This document shows, in pieces, positions 1 through 6,451 of a DNA stretch of 11,348 bases. Made by a program: the position numbers and the translations under genes. The stretch is from assembly GCA_946534745.1 (NCBI GenBank), contig CAMNDA010000280.1:1-11348 (forward strand), read 5' to 3'. The notes beneath the pieces were generated by a model. The model was not told the origin of the DNA, searched no databases, and saw nothing but the letters and a program-made list of their open reading frames with translations. How positions within the stretch are numbered: position 1 is the stretch's first letter; every line of letters starts with the position of its first letter. Source of the DNA: an uncultured Verrucomicrobiota bacterium. GTDB taxonomy: Bacteria; Verrucomicrobiota; Kiritimatiellia; RFP12; UBA3636.

Positions 1-197
1 CCGGCCTCGCGATGCTCTTCGTCTCGCACGACCTCGCGGTCGTCCGCTGCCTCTGTCCGCGCGCGATCGTGATGGACCGCGGCCGCGTCGTCGAGGCGGG
101 GCCGACGGCGGAGCTCTTCTCGAATCCCCGCTCGCCCTTCACGCGCGAGCTGCTCGGGGCCGTCCCCCGCTTGCGGCGGGGCGGGGCGGCGTGCTAG
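1..197 (+). CDS. Oligopeptide/dipeptide-type ABC transporter ATP-binding protein, C-terminal fragment
   Basis: This is the last 64 codons of an ABC ATPase; the first complete codon is at 3 and the stop is TAG at 195-197. The sequence begins just before the switch (H-loop) histidine in LFVSHDLAVV. It continues with the usual strand-turn-strand (IVMDRGRVVEAGPT) and ELFSNPRSPFTRELLGAVP. The last part is the C-terminal extension typical of the peptide/nickel (Opp/Dpp) importer ATPases, where the family consensus is close to NPxHPYTxxLL; here HPY is SPF. The protein would energise uptake through a cognate permease pair at the inner membrane. The Walker A, Walker B and signature motifs lie outside the window, so activity and D-versus-F subtype cannot be judged. 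The next gene starts 11 nt beyond its stop and seems to use its own promoter inside this coding end. Confidence 0.9.
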   Translation, partial: GLAMLFVSHDLAVVRCLCPRAIVMDRGRVVEAGPTAELFSNPRSPFTRELLGAVPRLRRGGAAC

Positions 198-200
198 TAT
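171..200 (+). promoter_or_regulatory. Predicted sigma-70-type promoter of uppP, near-leaderless
   Basis: TTGCGG at 171-176, an 18-bp spacer, then TAGTAT at 195-200, preceded by TGC (extended -10). The first three bases of the -10 box are the stop codon of the upstream ABC gene. A start point 6-8 nt downstream falls at about 206-208, directly before the GTG at 209, so the mRNA would be almost leaderless. The same architecture is seen at the two promoters at the right end of the window, which raises confidence. No experimental support is visible. Confidence 0.6.
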
Positions 201-208
201 CCCGCGCC

Positions 209-1021
209 GTGACCGAAACGATCAAGATCCTGTGCCTGGCGGTCGTCCAGGGCCTCACCGAGTTCCTGCCCGTGAGCAGCTCGGGGCATCTGGTGCTGGC
301 GCAGCGCTTCCTCGGCGTTCAGTCGCCGGGGCCGGACCTGGAGCTCTTCCTGCACGTTGGGACGCTCCTCTCGGTCTGCCTGTTCTACCGCCGCCGCCTC
401 GCCTCGCTCCTCGCCGATCTCGCGCGCGGGCGCCGCGCGGGCGTCCTCTACGCCGCGTGGGTCCTCGTCTCGATGGTCCCGGCGGGCGTCGTCTACGCGA
501 CCGGCGGGGACTTCTTCGACCGGATCTACGACTCGCCGCGGACCGTCGCCGCGCTGCTCGTCGCGAACGGCGTGCTGCTGCTGCTCTCGGCGCTCCCGGA
601 GCGCCGCTCCCGGGCCGAGAGGCCGCTCGACGGCCTCCGCGCGCTCGCGATGGGCGTCGGTCAGGCGATCGCGGTGCTGCCCGGCATCAGCCGGTCGGGG
701 ACGTCGATCTCCGCCGGCCGCCTCTTCGGCCTCGGCCCGAAGCAGGCCGCGGAGTTCTCGTTCGTGATGTCGATCCCGGTCATCGCCGGCGCGGCGCTGC
801 TTGAGCTGGCCGAGACCGGGCGCATCCGGGCGGCGCTGGACGGCGCGGAGATCCCCGGCTTCCCCGTCGCGATCGGCCCGGCGCTCGCCGCCGCCGCCCT
901 CGCGGGCGTGGTCGGCTACGCCGCGCTGCGCGCCGTCGTCCGCGTCCTCGACCGCGGCTCCTTCTGGGCGTTCGGCCCCTACTGCCTCGCCGTCGGCGCG
1001 CTTGCGTGGGCCTTCGCGTAG
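209..1021 (+). CDS. uppP: Undecaprenyl-diphosphatase (BacA/UppP family)
   Basis: This 270-residue integral membrane enzyme removes one phosphate from undecaprenyl diphosphate. It regenerates the lipid carrier for peptidoglycan and other envelope glycans, and overexpression classically gives bacitracin resistance. Both family signatures are present: QGLTEFLPVSSSGHL (Q14 and E18 form the E/QxxxE motif, H27 the conserved histidine) and PGISRSGTS at residues 158-166, with R162 matching the catalytic arginine. Several hydrophobic helices follow, and length is normal (about 265-280). GTG at 209 is preferred over the in-frame GTG at 191: it starts three residues before the conserved IK-hydrophobic segment and lies just downstream of the predicted -10 box, whereas 191 lies upstream of that box. 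There is no Shine-Dalgarno sequence, consistent with a leaderless message. The 3' end converges on the secretion operon with 6 nt between stop codons. Confidence 0.95.
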   Translation: MTETIKILCLAVVQGLTEFLPVSSSGHLVLAQRFLGVQSPGPDLELFLHVGTLLSVCLFYRRRLASLLADLARGRRAGVLYAAWVLVSMVPAGVVYATGGDFFDRIYDSPRTVAALLVANGVLLLLSALPERRSRAERPLDGLRALAMGVGQAIAVLPGISRSGTSISAGRLFGLGPKQAAEFSFVMSIPVIAGAALLELAETGRIRAALDGAEIPGFPVAIGPALAAAALAGVVGYAALRAVVRVLDRGSFWAFGPYCLAVGALAWAFA

Positions 1022-1030
1022 CGCGCGCTA
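1019..1030. repeat. Perfect 12-bp palindrome made from two convergent stop codons
   Basis: TAGCGCGCGCTA is its own reverse complement. Its left TAG is the uppP stop and its right CTA is the stop of the leftward K-like gene. The two genes therefore end inside one symmetrical element. It contains no T-tract and folds only as a 4-bp stem, so calling it a terminator would be a guess; no other terminator-like sequence is visible at this convergent junction. Confidence 0.7.
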
Positions 1031-4000
1031 GAACACGCGGAACGAGCGGACGTACCAGTTGTGGTACGAGACGGGATGGGAGCCGTCGGACGGGAAGGAG
1101 CCGTCCGGCGCGCGGGCGGGAGCCGGGTCGCGGAAGAGCTCGACGATCGCGTGGGTCGTGGCGAGCGTGGTGCCGTCCTGCACGGAGTCGTTCTCGCCGA
1201 ACTTGGGCGAGTAGGCGTCCGCGCGGAGGATGACGAGGTAGGTCTGTCCGCGCGTGGTGAAGCCGTCGATCGTGCCGCGGAGGAGGCTTTCGCGCTCGTT
1301 GTCGTCGCGGGGCGAGGCGAGGAAGACGAAGTCCGAGAGGAGCTTGTTCTCGTTCCGGTAGGAGCCGGAGTCGTTGCCCGCGCCGAGGAAGGAGAGGTCG
1401 CGGACGACGTTGCGCGTGGTGTCGAAGACGGAGGACCTGGCCTGGTGGGCGCCCCCGGCGTCCTCGATCATGCGGCAGACGTCCGTCGCGAGCACCAGGG
1501 CCGTGGAGGCGTCGATCGCGTTGGTGACGGTGCCGCCTCCCGAGGTCGAGGGGTAGGGCGCGCCGTTGAAGACGGAGGCGATGGGATAGGGGTTGAGGTA
1601 GGCGCTGGGGGCGCCCCGGACGCTCTTGTTGTTCGCGACCTTGGACGACTGGACGAGCGGCGGGGCGTTGAGGTTCACGCGGCCGTTGTGGACGGCGGAG
1701 TAGAGGTCCTTGAAGGGGTCGCCGGCGGAGCCGTCGCCGGAGAGCTCGGTCCAGTCCACGTCGCCGCCGGCCGTGACGCCCGCCGCGACGATGTCCTTGC
1801 GGTCGGGGTAGCGGTCGCGCTCCGTCGTGAAGTAGTCGACGACGGGGTGGAAGTCGGCGCGGTCGCTGCCGAGGCGCCATGTCTTGAACAGGGAGAGCGT
1901 CTCGTAGGGGCCGCACATCACCGTCCCGAGGTCGGCGGCGTTCTCGTAGCCCTCCGCGGGGATGCGCGAGTAGAGCTCGGAGGCGAGCCGCGTGCTGCTG
2001 ACCGAGTTGCCCTCCAGGACGAACGGGCTTCCCCCGCTCTTGGCGGCGTGGAGCATGTCGGGCATGTGCGCGCCGGAGGAGGTGTTCATCCAGTCCAGGA
2101 CGTTGCCGAAGTCGTCGTCCGGATTGAAGAGGAAGGCGGTCTGGGCGAAGTTCCAGATCGAGGCGTGGATGCCGCCGCCGACGCACTCGTCGCGCGCGAC
2201 TTCGTTGGCGTCGGAGCGGAGGAAGAGCTCGTCGACGAAGGTGGCGAACCGGCCGCCGCCCACGCCGCCGCCGTGGATGCCGCCGCCGCCGCCGGCGTTC
2301 CGGGCGATGATGTCGTTGATCCAGAAGCCCATCGTCGAGCCCACGGGCCGCTCGCCGTTGGTGACGAGGCTGCTCGTGTCGAAGGCGAACGCGGGCACGG
2401 CGCAGAACGCCCAGCCCCAGGCGAGGTCGCCGAACGAGCCGGCTTCGCTCGCGCCGTAGCGGTACTCGCCGCGGAAGTTTCCGCCGAAACGGGAGGCCCG
2501 GCCGTGGTAGACGGCCGGGTCGACGCGGATCCAGTTCGCCTTGTCGTCGATGGCCGGGGCGGGGACCTGCTGGATGGTGCCGCCCTCGCCGTCGATCGTC
2601 ACCTTCACGCGGATCGGGACGAGCACGTCGCCTTCCTCCTCGTCGAACTCGGCCTTGGTGGGTGGGTAGAAGTCCCCCTCGTCGTCGTTCCACTTGCACA
2701 CGATCTCGAAGTCCGCGTCGCCCTCCGCGCCGATCGTTCGGCTGCCGCCCGACGTGCTGCTGTCGTTGACGGAGGTCATCTGGGACTGGGCGGATCCGGA
2801 CCGGAAGAAGTCGTTCCACACGATAAAGTCCTGGGCGCCGCCGCCGCCGCCGTGGATGCCGCCGCCGCCGCCGCCGGGCCTGTATTCGATCAGGTTGTTG
2901 CGGATGGTGGTGTCGCCTCCGCCCGCGACGGTGTTGTCGTCGGGTTCCCCGCCCATCACCTCCCATTCGACCTTGATCCGGCCCTTGTGCGTGCTGCTCT
3001 TGGTGGTCTTGTTCTGGCAGACGGCCCGGGCGCCGACGTGGAGCGAGCCATGGTAGGTCTTGTACCACGTGGTGTTGTCGTCCGGATCCGGTCGGGTCTC
3101 GGTGCCGGAATCGTCGATCTCGATGTAGGCGTAGACGCTGTTGAGGAGGGGCGCCGATTCGGTGCAGGGGTAGTTGAGGGGGTTGCCGGAGCCGTTGAAC
3201 GAGGGCTTGTTCTCGGAGACCGTGACCCGGTTGCCGCTGTTGTCGATGACCTCGGTGGAGACCTTCGGAAGGAAGGACCAGTAGTTGCAGGTGGGGGAGG
3301 TCGACTGGCCGGGGATGAAGTCGGAGTCGAGGCCGTCGAGCAGGGCGACCGTGGCGAGCGCGGCGCGGGAGAGCTGGTAGCTCTGGCCGCAGTTTTGGAA
3401 GATGGTGAACTGGTCCTCCGCGTAGGCGGTGGGGCTGCGGCCGTTGGCGATGCGGCTGCGGGCGAAGATGCCGACCATGGCGCGGAAGGTGCGGCGGACG
3501 AGCGCGGTCCAGTCCTTCGATGCCCAGGAGGAGAGCTCGGAGCGGCGGGGCAGCTGGATCTTGGGGTTTCCGTCGGGGTCGAGCTCGGCGAGGGACGGGG
3601 CGAAGCCGGCGAAGAGGTCGGCGGGGTAGTAGCCCTCGAGCGCGGTCGGCAGGTCGGAGGCCGCCGTGGCGAGGACGGCCGAGCCGCACTGCTTCTTCGC
3701 GTCCGCCATCGAGTAGAACATCTTGTACGAGTTCCGCTTGGAGACGAACGTGGAGGGGTTCTTGACGAAGGGGGGGACCTGCGTTCCGTCGGAGTCGGTG
3801 GCCTGGCCCGACGGGATCATGAGCGCGAGGGGGTCGCCGCCGGTGCTCGCCTTGCGCTCGGCGGCGGTGCCGCCGCCGTCGTTGTTCATGTCCAGCAGGC
3901 CGGTGGTGTCCAGCGCGATGAACGCGTAGCGGCCGACGAGCGAGTCCTCGGTGGGCCGGCCGTAGTTGCCCCAGGTGCCGCCGGAGCGGGCGGGGCTGGC

Positions 4001-4444
4001 CTGGGAGGCGGAGATGGAGCTGTAGATCGGGGCCCAGTTGCACTTGGCGGACTTGGCGAGGGCGAGCTGGGCGGGGGTGAGGTACTCGGCGATCTTCGCC
4101 GTGAGGACGTGGGCGCCGGCGGTCTCGTTGTCGCCGAGCTTGGCGCACTCGTAGTGGTCGCCGTTCTCGGCGGAGGCGAGCCAGGGGTAGGGCCAGGGGG
4201 CGACGGGGTCGTCGTTGCCGGGCGCGCCGAAGGCGAGGTCGATCGCCTCCATCGCGCGTCCGAGCGCGGTGTCGAGCGAGCTGCGGGCGACGAAGGCGTT
4301 CTTGAGGTTGGTGGAGCCGCCGCGCTCGGTGCGGACGAACGTCGAGAAGGCGACGGCCATCAGCATCAGGACGGACAGGACGCCGAGCACGATGACGAGC
4401 GCGGAGCCGCGGCGGCGGCGGCGGGGGGAAGGGGCGGGATGCAT
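1028..4444 (-). CDS. Giant GspK-like pseudopilin (1138 aa), Verru_Chthon cassette A-like
   Basis: The N-terminus has a 13-residue basic leader with five arginines in a row, a Gly at -1, then SALVIVLGVLSVLMLMAVA and TERG. This is a prepilin-type cleavage site followed by the hydrophobic assembly helix. Position +5 is Ile instead of the conserved Glu, as in GspK, which caps the pseudopilus tip. GspK proteins are normally about 320 residues; this one is more than three times larger. The rest is a polar, Asp/Asn/Ser/Gly-rich exported region that I cannot assign to a fold by eye. It holds three GGG-Ile-His inserts (H531, H724, H760) and ends in an aromatic-rich tail (NWYVRSFRVF). It is the last gene of the operon, 13 nt after the preceding stop, with AGGAG overlapping that stop (TAGGAG). 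The size, position and N-terminus recall 'Verru_Chthon cassette protein A'; that match is from memory. Inferred role: tip component or an exported adhesin/enzyme carried by the pseudopilus. Confidence 0.8.
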   Translation of the reverse strand: MHPAPSPRRRRRGSALVIVLGVLSVLMLMAVAFSTFVRTERGGSTNLKNAFVARSSLDTALGRAMEAIDLAFGAPGNDDPVAPWPYPWLASAENGDHYECAKLGDNETAGAHVLTAKIAEYLTPAQLALAKSAKCNWAPIYSSISASQASPARSGGTWGNYGRPTEDSLVGRYAFIALDTTGLLDMNNDGGGTAAERKASTGGDPLALMIPSGQATDSDGTQVPPFVKNPSTFVSKRNSYKMFYSMADAKKQCGSAVLATAASDLPTALEGYYPADLFAGFAPSLAELDPDGNPKIQLPRRSELSSWASKDWTALVRRTFRAMVGIFARSRIANGRSPTAYAEDQFTIFQNCGQSYQLSRAALATVALLDGLDSDFIPGQSTSPTCNYWSFLPKVSTEVIDNSGNRVTVSENKPSFNGSGNPLNYPCTESAPLLNSVYAYIEIDDSGTETRPDPDDNTTWYKTYHGSLHVGARAVCQNKTTKSSTHKGRIKVEWEVMGGEPDDNTVAGGGDTTIRNNLIEYRPGGGGGGIHGGGGGAQDFIVWNDFFRSGSAQSQMTSVNDSSTSGGSRTIGAEGDADFEIVCKWNDDEGDFYPPTKAEFDEEEGDVLVPIRVKVTIDGEGGTIQQVPAPAIDDKANWIRVDPAVYHGRASRFGGNFRGEYRYGASEAGSFGDLAWGWAFCAVPAFAFDTSSLVTNGERPVGSTMGFWINDIIARNAGGGGGIHGGGVGGGRFATFVDELFLRSDANEVARDECVGGGIHASIWNFAQTAFLFNPDDDFGNVLDWMNTSSGAHMPDMLHAAKSGGSPFVLEGNSVSSTRLASELYSRIPAEGYENAADLGTVMCGPYETLSLFKTWRLGSDRADFHPVVDYFTTERDRYPDRKDIVAAGVTAGGDVDWTELSGDGSAGDPFKDLYSAVHNGRVNLNAPPLVQSSKVANNKSVRGAPSAYLNPYPIASVFNGAPYPSTSGGGTVTNAIDASTALVLATDVCRMIEDAGGAHQARSSVFDTTRNVVRDLSFLGAGNDSGSYRNENKLLSDFVFLASPRDDNERESLLRGTIDGFTTRGQTYLVILRADAYSPKFGENDSVQDGTTLATTHAIVELFRDPAPARAPDGSFPSDGSHPVSYHNWYVRSFRVF
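2164..2182 (-). repeat. Third Gly-Ile-His motif copy (short) in the K-like gene
   Basis: On the coding strand a short run of GGC codons precedes ATC CAC, giving GGG-I759-H760 followed by ASIW. It is the least glycine-rich of three related motifs in the gene and lies 36 residues after the second copy. Confidence 0.6.
2251..2294 (-). repeat. GCC-trinucleotide tract encoding the second Gly-Ile-His insert
   Basis: The coding strand reads GGC-type glycine codons, ATC CAC, then more glycine codons. This gives five Gly, I723-H724, then GGGVGGG. The downstream residues (RFATFVDELFLRS) resemble those after the first copy (AQDFIVWNDFFRS), suggesting an internal duplication and not only codon slippage. 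Confidence 0.7.
2836..2877 (-). repeat. GCC-trinucleotide tract encoding the first Gly-Ile-His insert
   Basis: This is the longest tract: six Gly (524-529), I530-H531, then five Gly (532-536). The DNA is nearly pure GCC repeat on the plus strand, interrupted only by gtggat. Such tracts are prone to slippage in steps of whole codons, so linker length could vary between strains without frameshift. Confidence 0.7.
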
Positions 4445-4454
4445 GGGTCGCGGT

Positions 4455-4460
4455 CTCCTA
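4455..4460 (-). promoter_or_regulatory. Shine-Dalgarno overlapping the upstream stop (TAGGAG), K-like gene
   Basis: The coding strand reads TAGGAG: TAG is the stop of the 170-aa G-like gene and AGGAG is the ribosome-binding site, 10 nt before the ATG at 4444. This fixes the start and implies translational coupling. Confidence 0.75.
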
Positions 4461-4970
4461 GTTGTAGGCGTCCCACTCCCAGTCGTCGGCCGGCCGGGTG
4501 TAGACGCCGTCTTCGTAGTAGTGGCGCATGAAGTTGGGGAAGGTGACGGCGCCCTCGAGCGTGTCGGAGACGATCGTCTCGGAGGGGCTCTCGATGCTCA
4601 CCTCGTAGGGGTGGCCCCAGGGGTCGAGGAAGGGGGCGCTCTCGTCGTCCCCCTCGAAGCGGTCCGGCGGGACGTCGAGGTAGACGGTGCCGTCCGCGTC
4701 GCCGCCCATCAGGACGGCGAGCTTCCCCTTGGTGAGCTTCGTCCAGCCGGAGCCGAAGCCGGCCGGCCAGTCATGCTTGGCGACCCAGTAGGACTTGAAC
4801 GCGGTGGCGATCTGCTGGGCCTCGGCCTGGGCGAGGGTGGCGTAGGCGCGCTGCTGGGCGGAATAGGCGGCGGCCCCGAGCAGGCCCATCAGGATGCCGA
4901 TGACGGCGACGACGAGCAGCATCTCGAGCAGCGAAAAGCCGGCGCGGCGGCGGGAGGGAAAACGGTTCAT
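4458..4970 (-). CDS. GspG-like pseudopilin (170 aa) between the J- and K-like genes
   Basis: An 11-residue basic leader ending in Gly is followed by FSLLEMLLVVAVIGILMGLLGAAAY, a canonical class III signal with Glu at +5 and a helix of about 20 hydrophobic residues. The exported part carries FLDPWGHPYEV at about residue 120. This is the DPWG-x-PY signature of GspG major pseudopilins, and the acidic C-terminus (DDWEWDAYN) is in keeping with that. Length is normal for GspG (about 140-170), making it the most compact pseudopilin here and a good candidate for the actual shaft subunit. Its position is odd: GspG genes normally sit directly after gspF. It starts 12 nt after the preceding stop with AGGAG 9 nt before the ATG, and ends 13 nt before the K-like gene. 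Confidence 0.88.
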   Translation of the reverse strand: MNRFPSRRRAGFSLLEMLLVVAVIGILMGLLGAAAYSAQQRAYATLAQAEAQQIATAFKSYWVAKHDWPAGFGSGWTKLTKGKLAVLMGGDADGTVYLDVPPDRFEGDDESAPFLDPWGHPYEVSIESPSETIVSDTLEGAVTFPNFMRHYYEDGVYTRPADDWEWDAYN

Positions 4971-4979
4971 CGGCGTCGT

Positions 4980-4985
4980 CTCCTA
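4980..4985 (-). promoter_or_regulatory. Shine-Dalgarno overlapping the upstream stop (TAGGAG), 170-aa gene
   Basis: The coding strand reads TAGGAG, where TAG ends the J-like gene and AGGAG lies 9 nt before the ATG at 4970. This is the same arrangement as at the next junction downstream. Confidence 0.75.
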
Positions 4986-5696
4986 TCTCACGATGATGTC
5001 GTCCTGGGACTTCTCCTCGACCCCGATGCCGTCGCGGCCGAGGGACCGGACGGTGAGGCCGGAGAACTTGCCCTTGCGGGTGAGCTGGCACCGGACCTTC
5101 ACGTAGGGGACGTTCCAGAGCACCTCGGCGGGGAAGTCCGAGGTCTTCTGCGCGCCCGTCGAGTCGTAGTAGCGCCTCTCGTAGGGGCGCGTGGCGGCGG
5201 TGTTCTGCGTCCCGTCCGCCTCGGGCCCGGCGGAGAACGTGAAGTTCGCGCCGCTCGATCCGGAGCCGCCGGAGTAGATGGTCGAGCTGCTGCTGCCGAC
5301 GGTGCGCGTCACGGTGGAGCCGCCCTTGTAGACGACCTTCACGATGTCGCGGTTGCCGCCCACGGCGCCGGGCGCAAGGCAGTACATCTCGATGCTGTTC
5401 CCTTCGACCTTGAGCGGTCCTTTCCATCCTTCGAACCGGCGGCCGTCGACGGCCGTCGCCGCGTCGCGCGTGAGGGCGCCCACGACGGCGCGGACGGCCA
5501 TGCCGCCCTCGGCGCGGACGTAGCCGGCGTCCCACGAGGAGGACGCCTGCTGGAAGAGGCCGCCGATCATGACGACCATGATCGCCATCACGGCCGTGGC
5601 GACCAGAACCTCGATGAGGGTGAAGCCCGTTCGAAGGTTCGAAGGTTCGAAGGCTCGAAGGCTCGAAGGTTCGCGAAACTCTCGGTTTGGGGGCAT
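4983..5696 (-). CDS. GspJ-like minor pseudopilin with repeat-encoded leader peptide (237 aa)
   Basis: The mature N-terminus, FTLIEVLVATAVMAIMVVMIGG, follows a Gly at residue 24 and is typical of GspJ/PilW-type minor pseudopilins; Glu is at +5. The region after the helix (SSSWDAGYVRAEGGMAVRAVVGALTRDA) also fits the J type and recalls Verru_Chthon cassette protein C. The leader is long (24 residues), and most of it is encoded by an 8-bp tandem repeat (5629-5673). The ATG at 5696 is the only usable in-frame start before the cleavage site, so the repeat must be translated. An AAGG lies about 9 nt upstream of the ATG as a weak ribosome-binding site; the gap to the preceding stop is 18 nt. Inferred role: tip-complex subunit with the I- and K-like proteins. 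The exported half is Ser/Gly-rich with no motif I recognise. Confidence 0.85.
   Translation of the reverse strand: MPPNREFREPSSLRAFEPSNLRTGFTLIEVLVATAVMAIMVVMIGGLFQQASSSWDAGYVRAEGGMAVRAVVGALTRDAATAVDGRRFEGWKGPLKVEGNSIEMYCLAPGAVGGNRDIVKVVYKGGSTVTRTVGSSSSTIYSGGSGSSGANFTFSAGPEADGTQNTAATRPYERRYYDSTGAQKTSDFPAEVLWNVPYVKVRCQLTRKGKFSGLTVRSLGRDGIGVEEKSQDDIIVR
5629..5673. repeat. 8-bp tandem repeat (TTCGAAGG, about 5.5 copies) in the J-like leader
   Basis: Five units at 5630-5637, 5638-5645, 5646-5653, 5654-5661 and 5662-5669 differ only at base 1 (T,T,T,C,C), followed by a partial ttcg. Each unit contains TTCGAA or TCGA palindromes. Because 8 is not a multiple of 3, gain or loss of one unit would shift the reading frame of the pseudopilin that it encodes. 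Confidence 0.92.
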
Positions 5697-5714
5697 GGAA
5701 GGGTGCCTTTCGCG

Positions 5715-6440
5715 CTAGGGGCGGTGGACGAAGGTGAACTCCTGCGAGTAGAGGGGCTCGCGGATGTAGACGTCCGGGAAGCCCCGGTCGGTGGAGATCA
5801 CGGAGATGACGTAGACGTTGGGCGCCCAGACCCGCTCGCCCGGGTGGCGGGAGTCGGTGTCGGGCGCGAGGACGTTGCCGTTGCCGACGCGGCGGCGGAC
5901 GGCCGCGAGGCGGATGAGGTACTGCGCCGGGACGGCGATCTTGTCCTCGGAGGGGGGCTTGGGCGTCGACTCCTTCTCCTCCCCGAAGTACCAGATGTTC
6001 TCCCGGTCCTTGGCGGGGAGGGACGTCACCTCGTCCTGCGTCTGCTGCTCCCAGAACTGGGCCACGTAGGTGGTCGCCGGGGAGAAGGGCGACGTCTCGC
6101 CGCCGTTCTTCGCCCGCTGGTGGAGGTCGTACATCGCGGCCGACGACGTGCCCGAGGAGAACTTCGGCAGGCCGGTGGACCCGACGGCGGCGTTCCAGAA
6201 CTTGGAGGGGTCGTTCCAGACGTCGATGCGGTCGATGGCGCGGATGTTTCCGGCGAGCGTCTGCAGGACGGTGGAGGCGAAGGTCAGCTCGCCCATGTCG
6301 CTGCGGGAGTTGGCGCTCTGCCGGAGAGAGATCGGGAAGACGCCGAAGATCGCGAGCATGCCGCCCGCGGCGACGACGAGGGCGAGGGCGACCTCGATGA
6401 GCGAGAAGCCGGAGCGGCGGGAGGAGGGGATGCGTGTCAT
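5715..6440 (-). CDS. GspI-like minor pseudopilin (241 aa), Verru_Chthon cassette B-like
   Basis: An 11-residue leader ending in Gly precedes FSLIEVALALVVAAGGMLAIFGVFPISLRQS, with Glu at +5. The EVALALVVAAGGMLAIFGVFP stretch is characteristic of GspI/PilV-type subunits and close to what I recall of Verru_Chthon cassette protein B. The body has a Trp/Tyr-rich centre (WYFGEEKES) and a C-terminal strand-rich part (VWAPNVYVISVISTDRGF). ATG at 6440 is chosen because it lies 10 residues before the cleavage Gly and 11 nt after the preceding stop, with GAGG overlapping that TGA stop (TGAGGATCC). A much longer open frame upstream is only a GC-rich extension. Inferred role: the I subunit of the tip complex. 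Confidence 0.87.
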   Translation of the reverse strand: MTRIPSSRRSGFSLIEVALALVVAAGGMLAIFGVFPISLRQSANSRSDMGELTFASTVLQTLAGNIRAIDRIDVWNDPSKFWNAAVGSTGLPKFSSGTSSAAMYDLHQRAKNGGETSPFSPATTYVAQFWEQQTQDEVTSLPAKDRENIWYFGEEKESTPKPPSEDKIAVPAQYLIRLAAVRRRVGNGNVLAPDTDSRHPGERVWAPNVYVISVISTDRGFPDVYIREPLYSQEFTFVHRP

Positions 6441-6451
6441 GGCGGGGATCC

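Noticed and set aside
1031..1060. Rho-independent terminator for uppP
   Set aside because: No stable stem followed by a T-tract is visible in either direction at the convergent junction.
780..4148. An 1122-codon open frame on the minus strand in another frame
   Set aside because: It is Arg/Pro-rich, overlaps both the K-like gene and uppP, and has no recognisable start region or motif.
1061..4531. An 1156-codon open frame on the plus strand opposite the K-like gene
   Set aside because: Its product is low-complexity (Val/Gly/Ala/Glu/Arg) with no domain. It is a shadow of the GC-rich codon pattern of the minus-strand gene, which has a clear prepilin N-terminus.
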